Source: Paenibacillus algicola (GTDB lineage Bacteria; Bacillota; Bacilli; Paenibacillales; Paenibacillaceae). Taken from it: DNA of 64,000 bases. Positions within the stretch are counted from its first letter, which is position 1. Each line of letters opens with the position of its first letter. Shown in pieces: positions 34,388 through 44,616 of this stretch. A model generated the notes under the pieces. The model was not told the origin of the DNA, searched no databases, and saw only the letters and a program-made list of their open reading frames with translations. The stretch is from the NCBI RefSeq assembly GCF_005577435.1, contig NZ_CP040396.1, positions 1,856,501 through 1,920,500 on the forward strand, in the 5' to 3' direction. The position numbers were made by a program, and so were the translations under genes.

Positions 34388-35356
34388 ATGAAGCTGGGAG
34401 TATTTATGGTGCTGCTGGGCGGGCGCAAGCTGGAGGACGCCCTGGATTATGTAGCTTCGAAGGGCTTGAAGGCCGTAGAGATTGGAACGGGAGGATATCC
34501 TGGCAATTCGCATTGCAATCCGGCAGAGCTGCTGGAGAATGAAGCCGCACTCAAGGCATTCAAGCAAGCGGTGGAGTCCCGTGGCCTGATGATCAGTGCG
34601 CTGAGCTGCCACGGCAATCCGCTGCATCCGCAGAAGGATATCGCTAAGGGCTTTCATGACGATTTTGTCAAAACGGTGGAGCTGGCTCAGAAGCTGGAGG
34701 TACCTGTTGTGAACACGTTCTCTGGTTGTCCGGGTGACCATGAGGACGCGAAATATCCGAACTGGCCGGTAGCTCCATGGCCGAATGATTATCAGGAGAT
34801 TCTGAAATGGCAATGGGAGAATAAGGTGATTCCGTACTGGACAGAGTGGGGCCAATTCGCAGCGGACCGCAATGTGAAGATCGGCTTGGAGCTGCACGGC
34901 GGCTTCTCGGTGCACACTCCAGGTACACTGCTGCGCCTTCGCGAAGCGACAGGTGAAGTCATTGGAGCTAACCTGGATCCGAGCCATATGTGGTGGCAGG
35001 GCATTGATCCGGTGCAGGCGATTCATATTCTGGGCCGCGAGAACGCCATTCATCACTTCCATGCGAAGGATACGACGATTGATCCGGTGAATGTGAACAA
35101 GCATGGCCTGACAGACATGCAGTCCTATGCCAATATGATGGACCGTGCATGGCAGTTCCGCAGTGTTGGCTACGGTCATGATGTCAAGGTTTGGGCAGAT
35201 ATGATGAGCGCTCTGCGTCTGGTGGGCTATGATTATGTGGTCAGCATTGAGCATGAAGATGGCCTGATGTCCATTGAAGAAGGCTTCTCCAAGGCGGTAT
35301 CTAATCTTCAGCAGGTGCTGATTGAGGAACCGCTGGGCGAGATGTGGTGGGTCTAA
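34388..35356 (+). CDS. sugar phosphate isomerase/epimerase-family TIM-barrel enzyme
   Basis: 322 residues from the ATG at 34388, 7 nt after AGGAGG; upstream in-frame starts have no ribosome-binding site. The fold is that of xylose-isomerase-like barrels: YVASKGLKAVEIGTGGYP, SALSCHGNPLHPQ, the metal ligand Glu in KIGLELHGGFSVH, GANLDPSHMWWQGIDP, HHFHAKDT and YVVSIEHEDGLM supply the expected Glu/Asp/His set. Such enzymes isomerise, epimerise or cleave keto-sugars and often pair with MocA dehydrogenases. 200 bp separate it from the MocA gene, so an extra promoter is possible. Confidence 0.9.
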   Translation: MKLGVFMVLLGGRKLEDALDYVASKGLKAVEIGTGGYPGNSHCNPAELLENEAALKAFKQAVESRGLMISALSCHGNPLHPQKDIAKGFHDDFVKTVELAQKLEVPVVNTFSGCPGDHEDAKYPNWPVAPWPNDYQEILKWQWENKVIPYWTEWGQFAADRNVKIGLELHGGFSVHTPGTLLRLREATGEVIGANLDPSHMWWQGIDPVQAIHILGRENAIHHFHAKDTTIDPVNVNKHGLTDMQSYANMMDRAWQFRSVGYGHDVKVWADMMSALRLVGYDYVVSIEHEDGLMSIEEGFSKAVSNLQQVLIEEPLGEMWWV

Positions 35357-35397
35357 CCGCGATCTAGCGGATTTGGAATATAGGGGGATTTGGCAGC

Positions 35398-36126
35398 ATG
35401 CTAAACGTAACGATCTGGAACGAATTTGTACATGAGAATATTCACGATGAAGTCAAAGCGGTATATCCTGAAGGCATTCACAAAGCGCTTGCCGACGGCC
35501 TCCAGAATCCGGATTTTCATATCCGGACAGCGACGCTAAATGAGCCGGAGCACGGCTTAAGTGATGAAGTGCTGAACCTGACCGATGTGCTGCTGTGGTG
35601 GGGCCATATGGCTCATGACCGTGTCGATGATGCGGTAGTCAGCAAGGTGGTCGAGCGGGTTCGGAACGGGATGGGCCTGATCGTGCTGCATTCTGGACAT
35701 TTTTCCAAGCCGTTTAAGGCACTGATGGGGACCAGCTGCGATTTGAAATGGCGTGAAGCGGGGGAGCAGGAGATTTTGTGGACTGTGAATCCATCTCATC
35801 CCATTTGTTCCGGCGTGAACAGCCAAATCATCCTGGAGCATGAAGAAATGTACGGGGAATTCTTCGATATTCCGGCGCCGGAGGAGCTGATCTTTGTCAG
35901 CAATTTCGCCGGAGGAGAAGTGTTCCGCAGCGGCTGCACCTTCAAGCGCGGCCAAGGGAATATTTTTTATTTCCGTCCGGGGCATGAAACGTATCCGACT
36001 TACTACAATCCTGAAATTTTAAAGGTCATTACAAACGGTATTTATTGGTCGGCTATGAACAGCTATGCGCTGAAGCCGGTCTTCGGAAACAGCCAGCCGA
36101 TGCGTCCGCTCGGAGTTCTCGTCTAG
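35398..36126 (+). CDS. ThuA-domain protein
   Basis: 242 residues with a class I glutamine-amidotransferase-like fold. Typical ThuA features are an N-terminal [35 protein letters not shown] in the nucleophile-elbow position (Ser/His rather than Cys), HPICSGV and the C-terminal [22 protein letters not shown]. ThuA proteins act with ThuB in trehalose and related disaccharide use, but the chemistry is not settled. It is 41 bp after the isomerase and followed by a terminator, completing a three-gene operon. Confidence 0.92.
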   Translation: MLNVTIWNEFVHENIHDEVKAVYPEGIHKALADGLQNPDFHIRTATLNEPEHGLSDEVLNLTDVLLWWGHMAHDRVDDAVVSKVVERVRNGMGLIVLHSGHFSKPFKALMGTSCDLKWREAGEQEILWTVNPSHPICSGVNSQIILEHEEMYGEFFDIPAPEELIFVSNFAGGEVFRSGCTFKRGQGNIFYFRPGHETYPTYYNPEILKVITNGIYWSAMNSYALKPVFGNSQPMRPLGVLV

Positions 36127-36142
36127 TCATAGCATTTAAGGG

Positions 36143-36176
36143 TACGGCTGCCTTCGGGGCAGCCGTATTTGTTTCA
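36143..36176 (+). terminator. intrinsic terminator of the MocA-isomerase-ThuA operon
   Basis: TACGGCTGCC/GGCAGCCGTA (36143-36152 with 36158-36167), short TTCGG loop, then TTTGTTT. Confidence 0.85.
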
Positions 36177-36323
36177 GGGAATGAAGGTCACAGCCAAATT
36201 TTCATAAGAATATACAGGGAAAGGTTTTCAGTTTCCTAAAAATGTGCTAGAATATAATTCACTAACTTATCGTAAGCTATCAAGGATTGCAAGGTTTGTG
36301 ACTCTGTGAAGAGGTGGAATAAC

Positions 36324-36656
36324 ATGGATGATGTAACAACCGGTTTGTGTCCCCGTTTTGAATGCGCCTTTGCCTTGCTGGGTAAACGCTGGAACGGACT
36401 GATTATTCAGTCTCTCATGAGCGGACCGAAACGATTTAAGGATATTTCAAATTTAATTCCTGCCATGAGCGATAAAATGCTATCCGAACGGATGAAGGAT
36501 CTGGAGAGCGAAGGCATTCTGGTCCGGCATGTGTATCCGGAAACCCCGGTGCGGATCGAATACGAGCTGACGGATAAAGGAAGAGCGCTGAAGCCGGTTA
36601 TGGCGGAGGTAGGGGCCTGGGCTGAGCAATGGGTCCGTGTCGAAATGAATACATGA
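36324..36656 (+). CDS. HxlR-family transcriptional regulator
   Basis: 110 residues from the ATG at 36324, with GAGGTGG 6 nt upstream; an in-frame GTG at 36306 lies before that site. Winged-helix signature: CPRFECAFALLGKRWNGLII at the start, then GPKRFKDISNLIPAMSDKMLSERMKDLE (recognition helix region) and ELTDKGRALKPV. A conserved Cys near residue 9 is where redox- or electrophile-sensing members react. Monocistronic; target unknown. Confidence 0.92.
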   Translation: MDDVTTGLCPRFECAFALLGKRWNGLIIQSLMSGPKRFKDISNLIPAMSDKMLSERMKDLESEGILVRHVYPETPVRIEYELTDKGRALKPVMAEVGAWAEQWVRVEMNT

Positions 36657-36668
36657 AGCCAAGAGAAG

Positions 36669-36709
36669 GCCCTGAATTACATCTGCTGTAATGTCAGGGC
36701 TGTTTCTTT
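36669..36709 (+). terminator. intrinsic terminator after the HxlR gene
   Basis: GCCCTGAATTACA pairs with TGTAATGTCAGGGC (one bulge), followed by TGTTTCTTT. Confidence 0.75.
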
Positions 36710-36779
36710 ACACCCAGGCTCACTCACCTTCGGAAGCGGCTGCTAATATAATGAATCGAAGCTAAGGAGGCGAGTCAAG

Positions 36780-37517
36780 ATGAATCCATTTGCAAATCTG
36801 CCGCACATTCGTTACTGCAAGAAGGAAGCTGCCGAGCTGGAGCAGGCCGCAGTCGTGCTGCAACGCATTTTTGACAAGACACTGCACCTGCTTCATCTAT
36901 ACCTGCCAGAGTCTCTATGGTGTGCTGCCACGGGGTTGACGAGGAAGACGGAGAAGGATGTGTTCTCTGAGCAGCTGAACAATCAGGTCATTTTACAGAA
37001 ATGGATTCAGAGCCCGAAAGGCTGGAAATGTGTCGGTATGGAGCCGCTGGAAGGGGAGAAGGGGCAATCCGAGTCCATATTGCCTTCAGCAGACCCTCAG
37101 GAACAAGAGACTGCTTTCGGAGGACTGGAGGGCCGGGCAACCGGGCGGCTATTGCAGATGGTAATCTGGTCACAGTATGAAAAGATAGCGCTGCTGCATC
37201 CGTTTCTGGGAGGTGAGGCGTTCTATACGGCCGAGGAGCTGGATACTGTATCAGCTTACCTGGCCCCGACTTATCTGAGCCCGCAGCCGCTTCAAGAGGT
37301 GGGGAAGGAATACAAAGTGAAATCCTTATCGGCTGGCGTACCGATCTATCAGGAGAAAATCCCTGCTCCGACCTTGGTGATGGATGCCGGCGGGCGCAGG
37401 CTGGCTGGGCTGTGGATGACAGGGGTACACCTGTCTGCCGGCGGCTTTGCAGGCATTAAGCCGTATTTGAAGGTCCCGCAGGGCGAACGGACCTATATGA
37501 ATGCGAGTTTTACATAA
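36780..37517 (+). CDS. hypothetical protein
   Basis: 245 residues with AAGGAGGCG 9 nt before the ATG. No signal peptide and no obvious membrane segment. The first half is helical and includes CKKEAAELEQAAVVLQRIF; the second half alternates short strands (KSLSAGVPIYQEKIPAPTLVM, LAGLWMTGVHL). It ends 53 bp before the convergent fnr. I do not recognise the family. A regulatory or stress role linked to Fnr would be a guess from position only. Confidence 0.65.
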   Translation: MNPFANLPHIRYCKKEAAELEQAAVVLQRIFDKTLHLLHLYLPESLWCAATGLTRKTEKDVFSEQLNNQVILQKWIQSPKGWKCVGMEPLEGEKGQSESILPSADPQEQETAFGGLEGRATGRLLQMVIWSQYEKIALLHPFLGGEAFYTAEELDTVSAYLAPTYLSPQPLQEVGKEYKVKSLSAGVPIYQEKIPAPTLVMDAGGRRLAGLWMTGVHLSAGGFAGIKPYLKVPQGERTYMNASFT

Positions 37518-37570
37518 CCTACAATGTTTTGTTAGAGGGATACTCCTGGCACGGCTGCTTAGAAAGCAGC

Positions 37571-38290
37571 TTAAAGCCGGCAAATGTCCATGGGACATTG
37601 CTCACAGTGACAGATCTGCTGCAAACGGGAAAGCTCTTTGATGACAAGATGTCCATGATTCATATCCAGGATATCTTGTCGTTTCCAATCGCGGAGCATG
37701 CGGTTCACGCTTTCCCGGGTAGCACCGATCAGACTGGCCAGATCCGAGTGAGTCATGGTTCGAGAAATCGTAATCCAGCCGTTGTCCTGCACCTCTCCGC
37801 AGGTGTTGGCCAGCCGGATCAGTGTGGAGCTTAGGGCGCCCGTCTTTCCGTACAGCATGAGGTCTCTCAGTTTAGTTTGAGTAATACGGTGTTCTGCGCC
37901 CATCCATGTCATAAATTGAAGCGCGAAATCACCGTGCTGCGTAATTAAGGTCTCCACGCTTGATATGTCGATGACACCAATGATGCTGTTCTCCAGCGTT
38001 TCAGCAGAGAAGCTATGTCTGGAGTGCGCTGTCAGGTCTGCGTGACCCAGAAGATCACCGGCCTGATACATGTATAGCACCAGCTCTTTGCCTTCATCGG
38101 TTGATTTCGTGAGCTTGATCCGGCCCTGCATAACATAGAACAGCTGCTCAGCTCTATCCCCCTCCCAAAACAGCGCCGCGCCTGCCGGAAAGCTGCGGAG
38201 ATTCATGGCTGCCTCCAGGCGGCTTTTATTTACCTCTGTCAAGCAGTGCGTATTTCCATGATCAGCATGCTTCAAACGCATCTGGGTCAT
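37571..38290 (-). CDS. fnr: Crp/Fnr-family regulator, Bacillus-type Fnr with C-terminal Fe-S ligands
   Basis: 239 residues. The N-terminal cyclic-nucleotide-binding-like beta-roll (LFWEGDRAEQLFYVMQGRIKL) is followed by a long dimer helix and a Crp-type HTH (SDLASLIGATRESVNRMLRDW). The C-terminus ICHCEQCPMDICRL places Cys229, Cys232 and Cys237 in the C-X2-C-X4-C spacing of the C-terminal [4Fe-4S] cluster of B. subtilis Fnr, and Asp143 matches the fourth ligand. It therefore probably activates anaerobic (nitrate respiration, fermentation) genes when oxygen is low. Confidence 0.88.
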   Translation of the reverse strand: MTQMRLKHADHGNTHCLTEVNKSRLEAAMNLRSFPAGAALFWEGDRAEQLFYVMQGRIKLTKSTDEGKELVLYMYQAGDLLGHADLTAHSRHSFSAETLENSIIGVIDISSVETLITQHGDFALQFMTWMGAEHRITQTKLRDLMLYGKTGALSSTLIRLANTCGEVQDNGWITISRTMTHSDLASLIGATRESVNRMLRDWKRQDILDMNHGHLVIKELSRLQQICHCEQCPMDICRL

Positions 38291-38546
38291 AAGAATTCCT
38301 CCCGTTTATAGCTATGTAATCATTGTAAGTGAAAATATTCACGTAAACGAGCATTAACAATAGCAAGTATTGACAATCTGGTGAACGAACGGGCGAAAAT
38401 GTCGATTTTTAGGCTCATTCGGTGGTTTATGTAAGAATATTTAGAATGGAGGCAGAAACTTTTAACCCGGATTGGCGTTTAATAGACTGTGCGTTACCCC
38501 TTCAGAATGAAATAAATAGAGATCATATAGGAGTGAATAAGCAAGC

Positions 38547-41243
38547 ATGAGCCTTAAAAAAATATCTATGATTACCGTATTGGCTGCTGCCCAGGTATCT
38601 ACTGTGGTGCCTGTCAGTGCGCAGTCTTCTGCTGCCCTGCAGCAGCCTTCCGCCGTCCTTGAGCAGCCGGCTGCCTTACAGGAAGCAGATAACAACAATC
38701 CGAGGATCGGCGAGGGAGCGCCGGAAGCTGCCAATTCTGCTCAGCCAGAGCCGAACGTGGAACAGGCAGAAACGTTAGAGTCTTCTCCTGAAGCAGACGC
38801 AGTGCAGCCATCACAGACACCGGAGATTAAGGTTGTTCCAGAGGAAAATTCAGCCAATGATATGCCGCCAACGTCTTCTTCGGGTCCAGCGGCTTCCTTA
38901 AACAAGGAAACCAATGAGCTGGTGCTTCTTATGAATCGTGCGGAAATGTACCATAACAGCAAGCTCTATACAGCGGCACAGCCCATGGCGGTCAAGAGCG
39001 GGGTCTCTTACATATCGATCCGGGCGATTGTAGAGCGAGCGGGCCTGATGCTCCGCTATGATAATGCGACAAAAGAAACGATTATTTACAAGGATGGAAA
39101 TGAGCTGCGCTTTACGATGAACAGCACGGTATACAAAGTCAATGGCGAAGCCCGTTCGATGAAGGGTCCGGCGTATACCTATAAGGGCACCTTTATGGTT
39201 CCCCTCACGTCTATAACCCAGGCTCTTGGAATCCGCTATGTCGTCAATCAGCCGGAAAAAAAGGTGATCCTGGATCTATCCAGCCTTTCCGGCTCAGCGC
39301 CGGTCAATCCGGGCGAGGGAGCTTCGGGAGGGGAGCCGGCCAATCCGTCCACACCGCCGGTAGAAACGGTACCGGGTCTGGTTCTTTTGATGAACAGTGC
39401 CCAGATGTACCATAATGGTACATCCTATACGGCTGCCAAGCCGATGGCCGTCAAGCAGGGGGTCTCTTATGTTGCTGTCCGCTCCTTGGTAGACCGGGTG
39501 GGGTTCAGCCTGAGGTATGACAGCAGTACGAAGGAAACCGTCATTATGCGGGGCAGTGATGAAATTCGCTTTAAGACCAACAGCAGTGTATATACCGTCA
39601 ATGGGGTCCGTACGACCATGAAGGGACCCGCTTATCAGGACAGTGGAACATTTATGGTTCCTTTGACCTCGATTACCCAGGCTTTAAATATACCTTATCA
39701 GGTGGATCAACAGAACAAGCGAGTCATTCTGAGTCTCAGCACGAAGCCCATCGCTTCGTTTACGGTTACGAACCCGAAGGTATATGTCGGACAAACGGTG
39801 GTGAATTACAAGACCAGCGCCTATTCGCCTTCCGGACTGCCCATCGTCAGCGAGTATTGGGATGGCAGAGAGGATGTCTTTTACGAGCCGGGTATTCATA
39901 CTGTATCTTACTCCGTTCAGGACTCCAGCGGCGAATGGAGCGATCCCTACACGTTAAATATTGAGGTGCTCGTGCCGAACGAACCGCCTGCTGCGCTATT
40001 TACGACGAACAAAGAAGAATATCGCATGGGCGAGCTTATCACGTATACAGATCAAAGCACCGATGAAGAGAACGCGATTGTGAGCCGGGAGTGGGATAAC
40101 AATGCCAAGGCCTTTTTTACCCCGGGTCCGGTCAAGGTTCGCCTGAAGGTAACCGATCGGCACGGAGCTGTTGATACGTACGAGAAAACCATCGTCATTA
40201 CAGGAGAAACCTTGTATACCCGCGAGGAGTTCTATCAGCTATATGCGGCCGTGGGGGAGAAGTTCTTTATCGACGGCGCAAGGGTTCCTTCCTTGCCGGT
40301 GCTTCCGCTGGAGAGCAGCTTTGAATCCCGGACCTTGATCCGCAGCAACAGCCCGGAGACGGTGACCCGGGAAGGCGTGGTGTACCGTGAAGTCGGCGTT
40401 GGAGCGACCCGATTTATGATTCACCACAAAAATGCGAGCGGAAAAGTAATGAAAATGTACGTAGTTGCAACAAACCTGAACAGCACCCCGGCTTCGCTCA
40501 ATACGCAGCATGTCGGGTTCGGCGGACCGAGCGAATATCCGAATGCGACAGGAAAGCTGTCGGTAGAGCGGTATTTTCAATCCATGCAGTCAGGAAGCAG
40601 CAATCAAACGTCGATTCTGCAGCCGGGAGAAAGCCGCCTGATCTTGACCGAGATCAACGCGCTGCCGATCAAGGATCAGCAGGTCGTCTCCTTGTTTGCA
40701 GATCTTTTTACCGATTCTCCGATTCGTTATGATGTCATTATGATTGAGGAGAAGGAAGATGCGCTGAGCAAGTTCCCGTTCCTTCCGCTGCTGGCAGCAG
40801 ACGGTATTCACAACCGCGGCACCTATGCGAATTCCACACGCATTCTGGAGAGCCGTGAGCTGATCGGCCAGAGCGAAGCGCGCATTGCCATTGGCGACAA
40901 GAATCTGGATCCATTCCTGACCGGATACGACGGTATTACCGGCTATCCCATCTCCAATTCCGGCAATTTCGGGATGGTCTACCACATTAAGCTGAACCGT
41001 GTTGCGCCAAATACGCTCATTTCATTTAATCCACGCGGCGGCAAATATATGGGCTCGGTCATGGTTAATGGCAGCATGGTCAATGTGCCGTCTACGTCCT
41101 GGCTATCAGCGCCGCATGACAGCAGTGTGCTGTTCCGTACCGGAGAGTACGAGCAGCCGGTCGAAATCTGGTTTACGGCGGCGCCGGGAAGCAGCCTTCC
41201 GGTTAATATTTTGGTGACGCCGATGCCACAGAAGAGAAATTAA
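38547..41243 (+). CDS. large secreted protein with two copper-amine-oxidase-N-like domains and a PKD-like domain
   Basis: 898 residues. Signal peptide (about 1-25, ending VSAQS), then a ~95-residue Pro/Ala/Glu-rich linker. Two near-identical ~115-residue copper amine oxidase N-terminal (stalk) domains follow, each starting LVLLMNRAEMYHN / LVLLMNSAQMYHN and ending in MVPLTSITQALGI / NI. From ~420 come two Ig/PKD-like beta modules (ASFTVTNPKVYVGQTV and ALFTTNKEEYRMGELITYTDQS). The last ~350 residues are a beta-rich region I do not recognise. Cell-wall or spore-surface role likely; no enzymatic motif. Confidence 0.8.
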   Translation: MSLKKISMITVLAAAQVSTVVPVSAQSSAALQQPSAVLEQPAALQEADNNNPRIGEGAPEAANSAQPEPNVEQAETLESSPEADAVQPSQTPEIKVVPEENSANDMPPTSSSGPAASLNKETNELVLLMNRAEMYHNSKLYTAAQPMAVKSGVSYISIRAIVERAGLMLRYDNATKETIIYKDGNELRFTMNSTVYKVNGEARSMKGPAYTYKGTFMVPLTSITQALGIRYVVNQPEKKVILDLSSLSGSAPVNPGEGASGGEPANPSTPPVETVPGLVLLMNSAQMYHNGTSYTAAKPMAVKQGVSYVAVRSLVDRVGFSLRYDSSTKETVIMRGSDEIRFKTNSSVYTVNGVRTTMKGPAYQDSGTFMVPLTSITQALNIPYQVDQQNKRVILSLSTKPIASFTVTNPKVYVGQTVVNYKTSAYSPSGLPIVSEYWDGREDVFYEPGIHTVSYSVQDSSGEWSDPYTLNIEVLVPNEPPAALFTTNKEEYRMGELITYTDQSTDEENAIVSREWDNNAKAFFTPGPVKVRLKVTDRHGAVDTYEKTIVITGETLYTREEFYQLYAAVGEKFFIDGARVPSLPVLPLESSFESRTLIRSNSPETVTREGVVYREVGVGATRFMIHHKNASGKVMKMYVVATNLNSTPASLNTQHVGFGGPSEYPNATGKLSVERYFQSMQSGSSNQTSILQPGESRLILTEINALPIKDQQVVSLFADLFTDSPIRYDVIMIEEKEDALSKFPFLPLLAADGIHNRGTYANSTRILESRELIGQSEARIAIGDKNLDPFLTGYDGITGYPISNSGNFGMVYHIKLNRVAPNTLISFNPRGGKYMGSVMVNGSMVNVPSTSWLSAPHDSSVLFRTGEYEQPVEIWFTAAPGSSLPVNILVTPMPQKRN

Positions 41244-41341
41244 TATCCTCAGCGTGCGCAGTGCTCCTTCGTTGACGCGGGTTGAATTTTCAGGCATTAT
41301 TAAAGGATGAATTTGAATCAAACAACAGGAGGCTGTTGCGT

Positions 41342-41764
41342 ATGCTGACGACAGAAGAGATCATCGGCACGATGTCCGGACATGGACTACGCATCACCGA
41401 TCAGCGCAGAACGCTCGCCAAATTGTTTGGAGAGCATAACGGTTATTTAACCGCGAAGGATGTCTATGACTATATGGGCCAGAAGTACAGTGGCCTGAGC
41501 TTTGATACGGTGTATCGGAATCTGCGCGTGCTGTCGGAGCTGGGTGCGCTGGAACAGGTTGCCTTTGAGGAAGGCGTGAAGTTTCGGTCTCGCTGCAGTG
41601 AGAAGCATCATCACCATCATCTGATCTGTCTTCAGTGCCAGAAGACGTATCCGATCACCTTTTGTCCTATGCCGCTTACTGATGCACCGGATGACTTCCA
41701 GGTCGTCAGGCATAAATTTGAAGTCTTTGGTTATTGTAAGGACTGCGGAGAGGGAGAAGCGTGA
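41342..41764 (+). CDS. zur: Fur-family zinc uptake regulator Zur
   Basis: 140 residues from the ATG at 41342 (AGGAGG 9 nt upstream). HTH region [18 protein letters not shown], then the Fur-family [16 protein letters not shown]. The metal-binding half has the His-rich [13 protein letters not shown] and a second CKDC pair, forming the structural Cys4 zinc site. The [17 protein letters not shown] form is that of Zur rather than Fur or PerR. A Zur box lies on the znuA promoter 3 kb downstream, which supports the assignment. Confidence 0.88.
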   Translation: MLTTEEIIGTMSGHGLRITDQRRTLAKLFGEHNGYLTAKDVYDYMGQKYSGLSFDTVYRNLRVLSELGALEQVAFEEGVKFRSRCSEKHHHHHLICLQCQKTYPITFCPMPLTDAPDDFQVVRHKFEVFGYCKDCGEGEA

Positions 41765-42012
41765 GCAAACGATGGCCGATCCGGGTCGTTCAAGCGCCGA
41801 TCCATCTGTACCGGAAGGTCATTTCCCCGCTGAAGCCTGCAACCTGCCGCTTCTATCCAACCTGCTCACAGTATGCACTTGAAGCTATTGAGGTACACGG
41901 TGCGCTGAAGGGCTCTGTCCTTGCGGCGAAGCGGATCGGAAGATGCCATCCCTTTCATCCCGGTGGCGTAGATCTGGTGCCGCCTCGAAAGGAAAGCCAG
42001 AGCTCTCCTTGA
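41761..42012 (+). CDS. yidD: membrane protein insertion efficiency factor YidD
   Basis: 83 residues. The GTG start overlaps the zur stop by 4 bp, giving translational coupling. Family hallmarks: [29 protein letters not shown] with its paired Cys residues and the C-terminal [16 protein letters not shown] small amphipathic protein that assists YidC-dependent membrane protein insertion. Unusual only in its coupling to zur. Confidence 0.95.
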   Translation: MSKRWPIRVVQAPIHLYRKVISPLKPATCRFYPTCSQYALEAIEVHGALKGSVLAAKRIGRCHPFHPGGVDLVPPRKESQSSP

Positions 42013-42084
42013 GTATATTCTTGACATTACGTCTGATCGTTGATTATATTGGGTGTATTAAGTAAGCAGAGTTGAATATTTTTC

Positions 42085-42355
42085 CTATGAAGAGATGAGT
42101 ACGACAGTGCATGCTGCACAGAGAGCCGGGATAGGTGGGAACCGGTCAGCGGGGTCCTGGCGGAAGATGGTCTTGGAGGAACTGTTGTCGAGCTTCTTCC
42201 GGTGGTTATTCCATCCGGCAGGGTGAGACAATAGCGTGATCCAGCGTTAATGGCGGCCTGCTGCAGGCGGATAAGCCTGACTCTGTAAGGAGTCCGGGGA
42301 ATTTGGGTGGTAACACGTGAGCTGACTCTCGTCCCATGGGGACGGGAGTTTTTTG
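42085..42355 (+). ncRNA. T-box riboswitch leader of metG
   Basis: Stem I features AGAGAGCCGGG...GGTGGGAACCGG, and the T-box sequence TGGGTGGTAACACGTGAGC (42304-42322), are followed by a terminator ACTCTCGTCCC/GGGACGGGAGT with six T (42325-42354). Uncharged tRNA-Met should stabilise the antiterminator. A specifier AUG is not assigned with confidence; GGAAGATGG near 42160 is one candidate. Confidence 0.85.
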
Positions 42356-42438
42356 TGTCCTTAGGGCGGTCCTTATTGCCTAAACCTTGTCAAGGCACGC
42401 CGCTGCGGCCTGCACCATAAATAACATATTTCAATTAA

Positions 42439-44436
<1,998 letters not shown>

Positions 44437-44454
44437 GTGCTACAGAGGTTACTA

Positions 44455-44500
44455 GTGAGGACGGCGTGCCGGAGTCGGCTGCCGTCCTCACACTTTTTTT
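44455..44500 (+). terminator. intrinsic terminator after metG
   Basis: GTGAGGACGGC/GCCGTCCTCAC, perfect 11 bp stem, followed by seven T. Confidence 0.9.
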
Positions 44501-44532
44501 GTTCAGGTTTATTAGTAACGATAACGATGTGG

Positions 44533-44561
44533 TTGACAAGAGGAACAACTACTCTTATAAT
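44533..44561 (+). promoter_or_regulatory. sigma-A promoter of znuA
   Basis: Perfect TTGACA (44533-44538), 17 bp spacer, perfect TATAAT (44556-44561). The Zur box begins 4 bp downstream. Confidence 0.9.
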
Positions 44562-44565
44562 CTCT

Positions 44566-44586
44566 AACTAGTAATTATTACGATTT
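44566..44586. promoter_or_regulatory. Zur operator overlapping the znuA transcription start
   Basis: AACTAGTAATTATTACGATTT matches the Bacillus Zur box (core TCGTAATNATTACGA with one mismatch on the left arm). Zn-loaded Zur bound here would block RNA polymerase. Confidence 0.85.
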
Positions 44587-44616
44587 GAACAACGGGATTG
44601 GAGTGGAGACGGAAGC

